This document shows, one piece after another, positions 1 to 8,474 of a stretch of 64,000 bases of DNA. The notes under the pieces are model-generated. The model was not told the DNA's origin, ran no database searches, and was given only the letters and a program-made list of their open reading frames with translations. Both the position numbers and the translations under genes were made by a program. Source of the DNA: an uncultured Bacteroidales bacterium (lineage in GTDB: Bacteria > Bacteroidota > Bacteroidia > Bacteroidales > F082); NCBI GenBank assembly GCA_937896505.1, contig CALBNP010000063.1:28888-92887 (forward strand), read 5' to 3'. Each line of letters begins with the position of its first letter. Positions within the stretch are counted from its first letter, which is position 1.

Positions 1-470
1 CCGTCGATGAACGAACTGGGCAGCGACGACAGCAGGGCGTGTTGGTCAATGCCGGTGAAAATGTGCTTTGATTCTCCATCTATGAAATTGAAGGGAATGG
101 TCAGTAAATAGGTGCTCTTGAGGTGCCGGTCTTCTGACGACATCTTGTCGCGGCTGATGTTGTTGCTCATGTAAATGTTCCAGTCGAGATTGGCAATGAG
201 CGTGTCGAGTTCGTTGGCCGAATAGCCCAATGAATACATGCCTCCGATGATCGAGCCCATACTCGTGCCGGCAATGTAATCGATGGGCAAACCGATTTCC
301 TCCAAGTATTTCAAGATGCCAATGTGTGCCGAGCCTTTGGCACCGCCGCCACTAAGCACCAAGCCGATTTTTGGACGTTCGGATTGGTTTTTAGGACTCG
401 AATTGGTTTGTGATTGTGCGGTAACTGAAAGTAAAATGCAGATTGATAAAACGATATACTTAAACTTCAT
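1..470 (-). CDS. Patatin-like phospholipase, N-terminal part (cut by window edge)
   Basis: Reading the minus strand from an ATG at 470 gives 156 residues that stay open to the window edge, so the gene continues to the left. Residues 1-20 form a signal peptide (short basic start, hydrophobic core, small residues at the end). The mature part carries GGGAKG (residues 41-46), the patatin oxyanion-hole loop, and GTSMG (68-72) with Ser70 as the nucleophile of the Ser-Asp dyad. The catalytic Asp lies beyond the edge. Family knowledge says such exported Bacteroidota patatins hydrolyse phospholipids or lipid esters, often fused to an outer-membrane domain; that part cannot be seen here. It is transcribed divergently from porX and has a good -7 box 25 bases upstream of its start. 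Confidence 0.9.
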   Translation of the reverse strand, partial: MKFKYIVLSICILLSVTAQSQTNSSPKNQSERPKIGLVLSGGGAKGSAHIGILKYLEEIGLPIDYIAGTSMGSIIGGMYSLGYSANELDTLIANLDWNIYMSNNISRDKMSSEDRHLKSTYLLTIPFNFIDGESKHIFTGIDQHALLSSLPSSFID

Positions 471-494
471 AAGAATGGATTTTTATTTTTTTTG

Positions 495-502
495 CAAAGG
501 TA
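495..502 (-). promoter_or_regulatory. Bacteroidota -7 box for the patatin gene
   Basis: On the minus strand these bases read TACCTTTG, an exact match to TAnnTTTG. The box sits 25 bases from the ATG at 470, the usual short leader distance. No clear -33 TTG is seen at 18-20 bases further upstream. Confidence 0.5.
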
Positions 503-672
503 CTATTTTTTTTGATGGGAGAATAGCGGCGAAATGTTATTTTTGCAAACCGTTGGAAAATAGGACAAACAGTGACTGCAACCGAAAATCTTGTGGCTTG
601 TCATACCAGAAAGCGTAATTGTGCGTTATGAGGTAAATGACTTTGTTTTGCATGACTGAAAATAATAGAGCA

Positions 673-2226
673 ATGGAAAAAACGACAATACTTTGGGCTG
701 ACGACGAGATTGACCTCCTCAAGCCCCATATCATGTTTCTCGAACAAAAAGGTTATGAAGTAGTTACGGCTAATAATGGTTCTGATGCCATCGACTTGGT
801 GCGTGCCCAGCGCTTCGATATTGTCTTCCTCGACGAACAGATGCCTGGCATTTCGGGCATCGAGGCACTCGAGGTCATCAAGCATGACTTCCCGAATTTG
901 CCTGTCGTGATGATTACAAAAAGCGAGGAAGAACGGATTATGGAAGATGCAATCGGTTCGAACATAGCCGATTATCTTATCAAGCCGGTGAATCCGAACC
1001 AGATTCTGCTGTCGCTGAAACGTAATCTTGAGAACCGGAAGTTGCGCGACGAAAAATCGTCTTTGGGCTATCAGCAGGAGTTCAGGAAAATCAGCATGGA
1101 CCTGAACAACAACCTCAATGCCGACGAATGGATTGACGTTTATAAAAACCTTGTACGTTGGGAATTGGAATTGCAAAAGTCGTCAGACGAAGGCATCAAA
1201 AGTATTCTGTCCGACCAGAAACAGGAGGCCAACAGCATCTTTACCCGTTTTGTCGAACGCAACTACATCGACTGGATACAGGGCAACAAACAAAAGCCTG
1301 TGATGTCGCATACCCTTGTCCGTGATAAGGTGCTGCCGCATCTTGATGACAATGACAAACCGCTGTTCCTCATTGTGATTGACAATCTTCGTTACGACCA
1401 ATGGAAAGCCATCCAGCCACTGATTGAATCCTATTTCCACGTTGATGCTGACGATGTGTATTTCAGCATCTTGCCGACTACGACGCAGTATGCACGAAAT
1501 GCCCTCTTCGCAGGTTTGATGCCTCTCGAAATCCGTCGCCGTTATCCGAAATGGTGGGTCGATGAGGAAGACGAGGGTACCAAGAATCAGTTCGAAAACG
1601 AGCTTTTGGGTGAACAGCTGAAGCGCTTTGGAAAGAATGTGAAGTACTCTTATAATAAGGTGCTCAATTTGCAGGCAGGCAAAAAGCTCTACGAACAGAT
1701 GTCGAACCTGATGCAAAACAAGCTGAATGTCATCGTCTATAATTTCGTCGATATGCTGTCGCACGCCCGTACCGAAATGGAAATCATCCGCGAGTTGGCC
1801 GACGACGAGGAGGCCTATCGCTCGCTCATGCTCTCGTGGTTTGAGCATTCTAGTCTCTTCGACATGATGCGCTTCATCGCCGACAAGAAATGCGACATGA
1901 TGATTACCACCGACCATGGCTCCACATACGTGAAAAATCCAGTCAAGTTGTTGGGCGACCGTGAGGTGAATACGAATTTGCGTTACAAGTATGGCAAGAA
2001 CATGAAATACAACGCGAAAGAGGTGTTCGAGGTGAAAGACCCTGAAAAGATTTTCCTGCCGCGTGTCAACCTCAGCACTTGCTATGTGTTTGCTGGCGAT
2101 AACGATTTCTTCGCTTATCCCAACAACTACAACTATTATGTGAACTATTACCGCAACACCTTCCAGCATGGCGGCATCTCGATGAGCGAAATGCTGATTC
2201 CGATTGCGCATCTGACGGCGAAATAA
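673..2226 (+). CDS. porX: PorX-type response regulator with PglZ domain
   Basis: 517 residues. Residues 1-120 are a receiver domain: acidic pair Asp10/Asp11, phosphorylation site Asp54 (in FLDEQMPG), Thr82 and Lys104 (in IKP). The C-terminal part, about 205-517, is a PglZ/alkaline-phosphatase-like fold with metal-site motifs VIDNLRYDQ, TTDHGS and FQHGGISMSE. This two-domain layout and length match PorX of Porphyromonas and Flavobacterium, which with the kinase PorY controls the type IX secretion system and whose PglZ domain has been reported to act on oligonucleotides. An upstream in-frame ATG at 637 exists, but the start at 673 puts the receiver beta strand at the N-terminus as in the family. 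No PorY kinase or ECF sigma factor lies in the window. Confidence 0.93.
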   Translation: MEKTTILWADDEIDLLKPHIMFLEQKGYEVVTANNGSDAIDLVRAQRFDIVFLDEQMPGISGIEALEVIKHDFPNLPVVMITKSEEERIMEDAIGSNIADYLIKPVNPNQILLSLKRNLENRKLRDEKSSLGYQQEFRKISMDLNNNLNADEWIDVYKNLVRWELELQKSSDEGIKSILSDQKQEANSIFTRFVERNYIDWIQGNKQKPVMSHTLVRDKVLPHLDDNDKPLFLIVIDNLRYDQWKAIQPLIESYFHVDADDVYFSILPTTTQYARNALFAGLMPLEIRRRYPKWWVDEEDEGTKNQFENELLGEQLKRFGKNVKYSYNKVLNLQAGKKLYEQMSNLMQNKLNVIVYNFVDMLSHARTEMEIIRELADDEEAYRSLMLSWFEHSSLFDMMRFIADKKCDMMITTDHGSTYVKNPVKLLGDREVNTNLRYKYGKNMKYNAKEVFEVKDPEKIFLPRVNLSTCYVFAGDNDFFAYPNNYNYYVNYYRNTFQHGGISMSEMLIPIAHLTAK

Positions 2227-2236
2227 ACTATCTTTG
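2204..2236 (+). promoter_or_regulatory. Possible promoter for tsaE inside the porX 3' end
   Basis: TATCTTTG at 2229-2236 matches TAnnTTTG and ends 18 bases before the tsaE ATG. A TTG lies at 2204-2206; the 22-base spacer is slightly longer than the usual 18-20, so the -33 part is doubtful. Confidence 0.4.
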
Positions 2237-2254
2237 CGGCCAAAATTTTTGGAA

Positions 2255-2689
2255 ATGTCAACGAAGGAATTTCATATCAATGGCGTCGATGAACTCGGTC
2301 AGGTGGCCGACTATCTGATTTCGTTGCGCAACGAGTCGGACATCATCGCTTTTTACGGTCTGATGGGTGCCGGAAAGACCACGCTAATCAAGAACTTGTG
2401 CCACAAGATGGGGGTTACCGATGAGGTCAACAGCCCGACTTTCGCTATCGTCAATGAATATGTCACGATTGAAGGTGAATCGGTATATCATTTTGATTTC
2501 TATAGAATTAAGAAATTGGAAGAAGTCTTTGACATTGGCTACGACAACTATTTCTACAGCGGCAACCTCTGCCTTTTGGAATGGCCCGAAATGATTGACC
2601 CGCTGATGCCCGACCGTTTCATCCGTGTGGAAATCGCCTTGTGCGAGACCGATGACAGTAGGAAAATTTCAGTTTCGATTTGCGATTGA
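2255..2689 (+). CDS. tsaE: TsaE, ATPase of tRNA t6A synthesis
   Basis: 144 residues. P-loop GLMGAGKT at residues 35-42, followed by NSPTFAIVNEY and the YHFDFYRI / LLEWPE blocks typical of TsaE (YjeE). TsaE is the ATPase that works with TsaB and TsaD to form threonylcarbamoyl-adenosine at position 37 of tRNAs reading ANN codons; it is cytosolic. The start at 2255 is chosen because the -7 box at 2229-2236 lies just upstream and because the family begins a few residues before the first strand; an earlier ATG at 2234 overlaps the box. It follows porX after 28 bases. Confidence 0.92.
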   Translation: MSTKEFHINGVDELGQVADYLISLRNESDIIAFYGLMGAGKTTLIKNLCHKMGVTDEVNSPTFAIVNEYVTIEGESVYHFDFYRIKKLEEVFDIGYDNYFYSGNLCLLEWPEMIDPLMPDRFIRVEIALCETDDSRKISVSICD

Positions 2690-2708
2690 GAAAAAAGTTG
2701 TATGTTTG
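2679..2708 (+). promoter_or_regulatory. Promoter for the nucleotidyltransferase/HEPN pair
   Basis: TTTG at 2679-2682, then 18 bases, then TATGTTTG at 2701-2708 (exact TAnnTTTG). The ATG of the next gene is at 2727, giving a very short leader. This is the best promoter match in the window and makes the toxin-like pair and the downstream aro genes independent of tsaE. Confidence 0.6.
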
Positions 2709-2726
2709 CGTCATAATTCTTTGTGT

Positions 2727-3044
2727 ATGAATCCAGAAGAAGTAATAGGGAAAATTCAAGAAGTGGCTTCTGATACTTTGCCGAAAGATGCGAGGCTTTT
2801 GCTGTATGGTTCGCGTGCAAGAGGCGATGCAAAAGAAGATTCTGATTGGGATTTGCTGATTCTTTTGAACAAAGAGAGTTTGGAAAATTCTGATTATGAC
2901 CGGTTTGTATTTCCATTTACTTATTTGGGATGGACTATTGGGGAAATGATAATCCCAGTTGTTTATTCGATGAAGGATTGGTCAGAAAACTACTATTTCC
3001 CTTTCTGTCAGAAAGTTGAACGCGATAAAATAGTCTTGGCATGA
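2727..3044 (+). CDS. Minimal nucleotidyltransferase (MNT-type)
   Basis: 105 residues with the minimal nucleotidyltransferase signature: GSRARG at residues 28-33 and the Asp40/Asp42 pair (SDWDL), which bind metal and nucleotide. Such small enzymes are usually paired with a HEPN protein; in MntA/HepT systems the transferase adds AMP to the HEPN toxin and silences it. Here the HEPN gene overlaps its stop codon (ATGA). The start at 2727 follows a strong promoter; the longer open frame upstream only runs back into tsaE. The toxin-antitoxin role is inferred from pairing, not shown. Confidence 0.85.
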   Translation: MNPEEVIGKIQEVASDTLPKDARLLLYGSRARGDAKEDSDWDLLILLNKESLENSDYDRFVFPFTYLGWTIGEMIIPVVYSMKDWSENYYFPFCQKVERDKIVLA

Positions 3045-3439
3045 GTCTGACTGATGAACAGAGGTCGGTTATGGTGTCCTTGGAATATGAAAGGGCTTTG
3101 TCCATTTTCTCTCAGATTGAACCTCTAAAGCAGTTGGGCTTTTGGGATAATGTGGCTAATAGATTGTATTATTCACTTTTCCATGCAGTTACGGCATTTC
3201 TGATTCATGATGGAATTAGTGTAGGCACCCATAAAGGTGCTGCTCAGAAATTTGGTCAGCATTATGTTGTCTCGGGTCGTTTTTCGCTTGACGAAGGTAG
3301 ATTGTATTCTCAATTGCAGACATTGAGGGAAAAAAGTGATTATAATTGTGCTTTTCAAGTTGGTTCCTTGAATGTCGAACCCATGATTATTCCAACTGAG
3401 GCTCTTATAAAACATATTGGAAACTACCTCGGTTTATGA
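3041..3439 (+). CDS. HEPN domain protein, partner of the nucleotidyltransferase
   Basis: 132 residues, all-helical HEPN fold. The conserved block NRLYYSLFHAVTAFL, a following H-K-G segment and the LREKSDYN block near residue 110 match the HEPN family (Pfam HEPN, PF05168). The RNase motif R-x4-6-H of HEPN toxins is not clearly present in the usual place, so it may be a non-toxic member. Starts at the ATGA overlap with the nucleotidyltransferase and in turn overlaps aroB by ATGA, so the pair is translationally tied to the shikimate genes. Confidence 0.82.
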   Translation: MSLTDEQRSVMVSLEYERALSIFSQIEPLKQLGFWDNVANRLYYSLFHAVTAFLIHDGISVGTHKGAAQKFGQHYVVSGRFSLDEGRLYSQLQTLREKSDYNCAFQVGSLNVEPMIIPTEALIKHIGNYLGL

Positions 3440-4416
3440 CTATTGAAAATTATTCCTCAGTTTATATTCTGACTGATAAAAATGTTGCACCATTTTGGTT
3501 GCCAGAGGTTTGCCATTGGTTGAACTGTCCTGACGCAATCGAAATCGTCATCAAGGAAGGAGAGGAGCAGAAGAACCTGCAAACTGTTCAACGCATTTGG
3601 AAGACCTTGATGAAACACCATGCCGATCGTCACTCGTTGCTAATCAATCTGGGCGGTGGCGTGATCTGTGATTTGGGTGGATTTGCGGCTTCAACCTTCA
3701 TGCGCGGCATCGATTTCATCAACGTCCCGACTACCTTGCTGGCCATGGTGGATGCGTCGATAGGTGGAAAGTCGGGCATCGATTTTGGCGGTTGTAAAAA
3801 CCAAATCGGTACCTTTGCCCAACCCAAGGAAATATGCTGTTTCCCAACGACTTTAATGACTTTGCCGCAACGCGAAATTCTTTCTGGTCTGGCCGAGATG
3901 ATGAAGTATGGCTTCATTGCCGATGCCGAATTGCTGAAGGTCGATTTGGATAACTTCGAGGATTATATTTCGCGTTGTGCTGACATCAAGAAACGCATCG
4001 TGGCTGATGACCCACAGGAACATGGCCGACGAAAAGTCTTGAATTTTGGTCACACTTTGGGCCATGCGTTCGAGAGCTTTTCCTTGACGACGGGTTTGCC
4101 TCTGCGTCATGGTGAGGCTGTGGCATTGGGGATGTGGTGCGCCTTGTGGCTTTCGGTGCAACAATGTGGCCTTGACGAAACCATTCTGCACGATTGCGAA
4201 CGAAAGCTTCCAATACTTTTGGGCGAAGCGAAAGTAACTATGAATGAGCAAGATATTGATGCGATAATGGCCTTTTTGACTCACGATAAGAAGAATTTTG
4301 GCGAGCAGATTCGTTTCGTTCTACTTGAAGCTGTTGGCAAACCTCTTATTGACCAGCAAGTGCCTGAAAATCTGATTCGTGAGTCGGTAATGGAATTGTT
4401 GAAAGTCGTGGGATGA
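3436..4416 (+). CDS. aroB: 3-dehydroquinate synthase
   Basis: 326 residues, slightly shorter than the usual 350-360. The NAD-binding block NLGGGVICDLGGF lies near residues 71-83. The expected metal and substrate blocks are visible: GLAEMMKYG with Glu154, NFGHTLGHAFE with His206/His210, and HGEAVALGM with His225. It converts DAHP to 3-dehydroquinate, step two of the shikimate pathway. The ATG overlaps the HEPN stop and its own stop overlaps aroA, so the four genes behave as one translationally coupled operon. Confidence 0.95.
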   Translation: MTIENYSSVYILTDKNVAPFWLPEVCHWLNCPDAIEIVIKEGEEQKNLQTVQRIWKTLMKHHADRHSLLINLGGGVICDLGGFAASTFMRGIDFINVPTTLLAMVDASIGGKSGIDFGGCKNQIGTFAQPKEICCFPTTLMTLPQREILSGLAEMMKYGFIADAELLKVDLDNFEDYISRCADIKKRIVADDPQEHGRRKVLNFGHTLGHAFESFSLTTGLPLRHGEAVALGMWCALWLSVQQCGLDETILHDCERKLPILLGEAKVTMNEQDIDAIMAFLTHDKKNFGEQIRFVLLEAVGKPLIDQQVPENLIRESVMELLKVVG

Positions 4417-5606
4417 AAACCATAAGATGCGACATACAATTGCCTGCTTCAAAAAGCGAAAGCAATCGTGCCTTGACGATTGCTGCATATGGTGGTTTTG
4501 CTCCTAATATTCAAAACTTTTCTGAGTCAAACGATACGCAACTGCTGAAACACGTTTTTGAGGATTTGGGCAAAAGTGAAACCGTCGATGTTCAGGATTG
4601 TGGTGCGGCAGCACGTTTTATGCTCACTTTTCTTGCCTGTCACGAAGGGCATTGGCTGCTGACGGGAATCGAGCGGATGAAGCAACGACCTATGCAAGAT
4701 TTGATAGTAGCGCTTCGTGATTTGGGCGCTGATATTCAATGCCTTGGCAAAGATGCTTTCCTACCCGTCGTGATAGAAGGTAAACCGCTTCGTGGTGGAA
4801 AAGTCGCGGTCGATGTGACACGCAGCAGTCAGTTTGCGTCATCCTTGCTTTTGGCGGCTCCGATGTGGCCAAATGGCTTGGAACTTGAATTGAAAGGCGA
4901 ACTGAATTCGATGCCCTATATCGAAATGACTATCAATATGATGCGCCATTTTGGAGCAAATGTTGAACGAAAAGAGCGAAAGGTCGTTGTCGAGCCGAAA
5001 CTTTATTGCCCAACATCATTCGTCGTGGAACCTGATTGGTCGGCAGCTTCGTATTGGTATGAGATTGCCGCGTTTAGCGATGAATGTGACATCTTATTGA
5101 AAGACTTGCCGTTGCAGTCGCTTCAAGGCGATGCGAAGATGGCAAAGATGGCAGAACAGTTGGGTGTACAGACCATTGCTGAAAAAGCTGGTCTGAGGTT
5201 GAAAAAAATACCATTTGCATCGGAAAATCTTTTTTTCAACTTTTCCGATTCTCCCGACTTGTTCCCGGCTGTCGTGGCAGCGTGTGCGGGCTTGGAACTC
5301 GAAGCGCATTTTGCAGGAGTCAAGAATCTTTCTTCAAAGGAATCGGATAGGGTAGAGGCCATGAAGACGGAACTGTCAAAAATAGGAGTGCAGTTGGTGA
5401 AAATCTCTGAAAATGAGTTGGAACTATTGCCTTCTGTTTTGCAGAAAAATGATTGTAAAGGATTGATATTCAATACTTATAATGACCATCGCATAGCCAT
5501 GGCTCTGGCTCCTTTGCGTTTGAAATTGGGTTGCGTTGAAATAGACCATCCTAAAGTAGTGGCAAAATCGTATCCTGATTTTTGGGAAGATTTCGATAAA
5601 CTTTAG
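4413..5606 (+). CDS. aroA: 3-phosphoshikimate 1-carboxyvinyltransferase (EPSP synthase)
   Basis: 397 residues. Recognisable EPSP synthase blocks: LPASKSESNRALT at the N-terminus (phosphoshikimate-binding Lys/Ser), DCGAAARFML, SSQFASSLLLAAP, and near the C-terminus NTYNDHRIAMALAPL with the Asp-His-Arg PEP site. Adds enolpyruvate to shikimate-3-phosphate. It is shorter than E. coli AroA (427), as is common in Bacteroidota. ATGA overlap with aroB. Confidence 0.95.
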   Translation: MKTIRCDIQLPASKSESNRALTIAAYGGFAPNIQNFSESNDTQLLKHVFEDLGKSETVDVQDCGAAARFMLTFLACHEGHWLLTGIERMKQRPMQDLIVALRDLGADIQCLGKDAFLPVVIEGKPLRGGKVAVDVTRSSQFASSLLLAAPMWPNGLELELKGELNSMPYIEMTINMMRHFGANVERKERKVVVEPKLYCPTSFVVEPDWSAASYWYEIAAFSDECDILLKDLPLQSLQGDAKMAKMAEQLGVQTIAEKAGLRLKKIPFASENLFFNFSDSPDLFPAVVAACAGLELEAHFAGVKNLSSKESDRVEAMKTELSKIGVQLVKISENELELLPSVLQKNDCKGLIFNTYNDHRIAMALAPLRLKLGCVEIDHPKVVAKSYPDFWEDFDKL

Positions 5607-5721
5607 TATTGATAATTTGCTATGATTATTCTTTTTAACACATTCATTCATAGATTATTAATTGAATTTTTCCAATGGTACCCCTTTTCTGTGTTAAAAT
5701 AAATTAACTTCACATTCTCTG

Positions 5722-5734
5722 TTTTTTTTTTTTT
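5722..5734 (+). repeat. 13-base T homopolymer
   Basis: A run of thirteen T between aroA and the Fe-S gene. No GC-rich stem precedes it, so it is not a good intrinsic terminator. It lies just before the putative promoter, where length changes could alter expression. Confidence 0.5.
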
Positions 5735-5737
5735 GCA

Positions 5738-5766
5738 TTTGGTTGAGAAATATTTCAGTATTTTTG
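5738..5766 (+). promoter_or_regulatory. Putative promoter of the LutA-like gene
   Basis: TTTG at 5738-5741, 17 bases, then TATTTTTG at 5759-5766 (matches TAnnTTTG). The ATG follows at 5787. Confidence 0.5.
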
Positions 5767-5786
5767 CGAAATTTTTGTGATAAAGA

Positions 5787-6503
5787 ATGATAGTAGATTT
5801 ATTTGTTCCATGCATTATCGACCAGTTTTTCCCTCAAGTGGCCGCCAATACAGTAAAGGTGCTTGAACGCGCTGGTGTTGAGGTGAAATACAACCCCGAG
5901 CAGACTTGCTGTGGGAGGTTTGCTTACAATGCTGGTTGTGTGGAAGATGCAAAGATATTGGGTGAAAAATTCTTGGATGATTTCCAGGAAGAGCGTCCAG
6001 TAGTGGCTCCCACTGCCGCTTGCGTCCATTATATCAAGAAACACTATCCTGAACTTTATTATAATACCTCTAACCATTTGGTGTTCAAGAAGTTCATCAA
6101 TAGCTTGTTTGAAATTACTGATTTTTTGGTCAACCAACTGCATTTTGATGATTTTGGCGCTGAGTTCCCATATAAAGTGACTTATCACGATAGCTGCAGC
6201 GCTCGTCAGATGGGCTTGGGTAAGGAGGCAAGACAGCTTCTTTCGAAGGTGAAAGGCTTGGAACTGATTGAGATGAAGCAGACTGATATGTGCTGCGGTG
6301 CTGACCTCACGATGCAGTTGAACCACGAACCGCTTGCCGTTGGCATGGCGACGCACAAAATCAAGAACGCCTTGAACACGGGAGCCGATTATATCGTCTC
6401 GACCGATATGAATTGCCTGATGCACCAGAAATCGGTGTTGGATGCCACGAAATACCCGATTAGGGTTGTCCATATTGCTGATGTGTTGGCTTCTGGATGG
6501 TGA
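5787..6503 (+). CDS. LutA/YkgE-family cysteine-rich (CCG) oxidoreductase subunit
   Basis: 238 residues with two CCG cysteine-rich domains: TCCGRFAYNAG near residue 40 and DMCCGADLTMQ near residue 170, plus HDSCSARQMG near 135. These bind an Fe-S cluster in the heterodisulfide-reductase / GlpC / LutA group. LutA with LutB and LutC oxidises L-lactate to pyruvate; neither partner is seen here, so the gene may act with distant LutBC. It has its own promoter-like sequence and no overlap with its neighbours. Confidence 0.85.
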   Translation: MIVDLFVPCIIDQFFPQVAANTVKVLERAGVEVKYNPEQTCCGRFAYNAGCVEDAKILGEKFLDDFQEERPVVAPTAACVHYIKKHYPELYYNTSNHLVFKKFINSLFEITDFLVNQLHFDDFGAEFPYKVTYHDSCSARQMGLGKEARQLLSKVKGLELIEMKQTDMCCGADLTMQLNHEPLAVGMATHKIKNALNTGADYIVSTDMNCLMHQKSVLDATKYPIRVVHIADVLASGW

Positions 6504-6520
6504 TTTAGTGGAAAATGCTA

Positions 6521-6576
6521 AAGTGGAGAGTTGAAAGTGGAGAGTTGGAAGTGGAGAGTTGGAAGTGGAGAGTTGA
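6521..6576 (+). repeat. Four tandem copies of a 14-bp unit
   Basis: The unit AAGTGGAGAGTTGG (last base G or A) occurs four times without spacers: 6521-6534, 6535-6548, 6549-6562, 6563-6576. A related array with AAGTGGAAAGTT lies at 7199-7274, so the arrays bracket the acetyltransferase gene. Non-coding. Confidence 0.9.
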
Positions 6577-6582
6577 CGCTAT

Positions 6583-6610
6583 ATGTCTTTGCGAGGAGGA
6601 ACGACGAAGC
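6583..6610 (+). repeat. Fragment resembling a dispersed GCGAGGAGGAACGACGAAGC repeat
   Basis: The stretch TTTGCGAGGAGGAACGACG then AAGCAA resembles a widespread bacterial intergenic repeat. If translated from the ATG at 6583 it gives [10 protein letters not shown], a false N-terminal extension often attached to genes behind this repeat. Confidence 0.5.
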
Positions 6611-6636
6611 AAACTAGACAAAAATTGAAAGAAAAA

Positions 6637-7200
6637 ATGAACGAAGAATATTTTAAGCACGAGAGTAGTTATGTTGATGACAATGTGAGCATTGGCAAGG
6701 GAACGAAGATTTGGCATTTCTGCCATGTGCAGTCGGGTGCCGTCATTGGCGAAAGCTGCTCGTTGGGTCAGAATGTGAATGTAGGCAACAACGTCCATAT
6801 CGGCAATGGTGTACGCATCCAAAATAATGTTTCGCTCTACGAAGGCGTTGAAATTGAGGACAATGTGTTCTGTGGACCGAGTTGTGTATTTACGAATGTT
6901 ACCACGCCTCGCGCCCATTTTCCGGTGCATGGAGTCTATGCCAAGACGAAGATTTGTGAAGGTGCTTCGTTGGGAGCTAACTGCACGGTCGTTTGTGGTC
7001 ATACGGTTGGCAAGAGTGCCTTGATTGCAGCCGGTGCCGTGGTAACAAAGGATGTAAAACCCTATGCACTGATGGCAGGCGTTCCAGCCCGTCAAATCGG
7101 GTGGGTGTGCGAATGTGGCAAACGCCTCGACGCTTCGCTGAAATGCGAATGTGGCCGTTGCTATGCCGAGGAAAACGGAATGTTGAAGAAAATTATTTAA
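6637..7200 (+). CDS. wbpD: WbpD/WlbB-type UDP-sugar N-acetyltransferase (left-handed beta helix)
   Basis: 187 residues. Repeated hexapeptide motifs ([38 protein letters not shown]) form a left-handed beta helix. The C-terminal tail has four Cys in CECGKR and CECGRC, a zinc-ribbon-like end found in several WlbB-like proteins. WbpD/WlbB acetylates the 3-amino group of UDP-2-acetamido-3-amino-glucuronic acid, the step after the WbpE aminotransferase encoded next door. The start is set at 6637 because upstream codons come from a dispersed repeat. The other pathway members (WbpA, WbpB) are not in the window. Confidence 0.8.
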   Translation: MNEEYFKHESSYVDDNVSIGKGTKIWHFCHVQSGAVIGESCSLGQNVNVGNNVHIGNGVRIQNNVSLYEGVEIEDNVFCGPSCVFTNVTTPRAHFPVHGVYAKTKICEGASLGANCTVVCGHTVGKSALIAAGAVVTKDVKPYALMAGVPARQIGWVCECGKRLDASLKCECGRCYAEENGMLKKII

Positions 7201-7274
7201 GTGGAAAGTTTTAAAGTGGAAAGTTGAGAATTCTGAGGTAAGAGCTGATAACTGAAAACTGAAAACTGATAACT
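7199..7274 (+). repeat. Degenerate short repeats before the WbpE gene
   Basis: Two copies of AAGTGGAAAGTT (7199-7210, 7214-7225) followed by a run of AACTGATAACTG / GAAAACTGAAAACTG units to 7274. Related to the array at 6521-6576. Fills most of the 90-base gap between the two genes. Confidence 0.75.
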
Positions 7275-7290
7275 ATTAAAACACAAAACA

Positions 7291-8421
7291 ATGCAATTCA
7301 GAGATTTAAAGACACAATATATAGTCCTGAAGGACGAAATGGATAAGGCAATCCTTGATGTGGTGGCTTCGAGCGCCTACGTCATGGGACCGAAAGTCAA
7401 GGAAATGGAACAGGCTTTTGCCGAATACACGGGCATGAAGCATTGCATAGCTTGCAACAGCGGCACCGACGCTTTGCTGTTGGCTCTCATGGCATGGGAT
7501 GTGAAACCAGGCGATGCCGTTTTCGTTCCGAGTTTCACCTTCTTTGCTTCTGCTGAAGTGATTGCAAATATTGGTGCGACACCGGTCTTTGTAGATGTTG
7601 ACGAAAACACATTCAATATCGATGCCGCTGATTTGGAACGCAAAATCGAACAGACTCTGAAGGTTGGCAAACTGGCCCCAAAAGTTGTCATTGCTGTTGA
7701 CTTATTCGGCCTTCCCGCTGATTTCAAGGCGGTCAGAAAGATTGCTGACCAATATCATCTTTTCGTCTTGGAAGATGGTGCCCAAGGTTTTGGCGGTCGC
7801 ATTGGCGAACAAAAGGCCTGCACTTTCGGCGACATTGCCACGACTTCGTTCTTCCCGGCCAAGCCAGTAGGCAGCTATGGCGATGGCGGTGCCATTTTCA
7901 CGAACAACGATGAATGGGCTGCCTTGATGGAGTCGTATCATATCCACGGCAAGGGCAGCGACCGTTACGACAATGTGCGTATCGGCATGAACTCGCGTTT
8001 GGATAGCATCCAGGCGGCTGTCTTGTTGGTGAAGCTGAAGGCTTTCAAGGAATACGAACTGGTTGATGTCAACAAGGTTGCGGCTCGTTATACCGAAAAG
8101 CTTAAAGGCGTTGTGAAAACTCCAATCGTTCCCGAAGGTTTCTATTCGAGTTGGGCACAATATACCTTGCAACTTGAGAACGAAGAACAACGTGCGGGTT
8201 TGCAAGCTGCATTGAAGGCTAAGGACATCCCAACAGCTATCTACTACCCAATTCCGATGCATCAGCAGACGGCTTTCAAGTATCTGAATCCTGACGACAA
8301 CCGATGCCCTGTCTCGGAACGGATTGCCAAGACGGTGCTTTCTTTGCCAGTGCATCCTTACTTGTCTGAAAATGACCAAGATATGATTTGCGAAACAGTG
8401 CGCGAATATTTGAAGAAATAA
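7291..8421 (+). CDS. wbpE: WbpE/WlbC/PorR-type sugar aminotransferase
   Basis: 376 residues, DegT/DnrJ/EryC1 fold (PLP type I). The PLP lysine sits in TTSFFPAKPVGSYGDGG, and VLEDGAQGFG is the PLP-ring/Asp block. The N-terminal MQFRDLKTQY and the overall length match the WlbC/WbpE subgroup, which transfers an amino group to C3 of UDP-2-acetamido-2-deoxy-3-ketoglucuronic acid. PorR of P. gingivalis belongs to this group and is needed for A-LPS. The adjacent WbpD-type acetyltransferase supports the assignment. Confidence 0.82.
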   Translation: MQFRDLKTQYIVLKDEMDKAILDVVASSAYVMGPKVKEMEQAFAEYTGMKHCIACNSGTDALLLALMAWDVKPGDAVFVPSFTFFASAEVIANIGATPVFVDVDENTFNIDAADLERKIEQTLKVGKLAPKVVIAVDLFGLPADFKAVRKIADQYHLFVLEDGAQGFGGRIGEQKACTFGDIATTSFFPAKPVGSYGDGGAIFTNNDEWAALMESYHIHGKGSDRYDNVRIGMNSRLDSIQAAVLLVKLKAFKEYELVDVNKVAARYTEKLKGVVKTPIVPEGFYSSWAQYTLQLENEEQRAGLQAALKAKDIPTAIYYPIPMHQQTAFKYLNPDDNRCPVSERIAKTVLSLPVHPYLSENDQDMICETVREYLKK

Positions 8422-8474
8422 GTCCTTGAACCGAAACATATTAAGGGAATAATCTAGGTTTAATAGTAAAAAGT

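Noticed and set aside
1183..2211. A 342-codon open frame on the minus strand inside porX
   Set aside because: It lies fully within a well-supported gene and shows His/Val-rich shadow composition without a recognisable domain. Many plus-strand genes here cast similar shadows.
5722..5734. Poly-T run as terminator of aroA
   Set aside because: No stable stem directly precedes it; it lies over 110 bases after the stop codon.
6583..6636. Longer N-terminus for the WbpD-type protein beginning [10 protein letters not shown]
   Set aside because: These codons come from a dispersed DNA repeat; homology begins at the ATG 6637.
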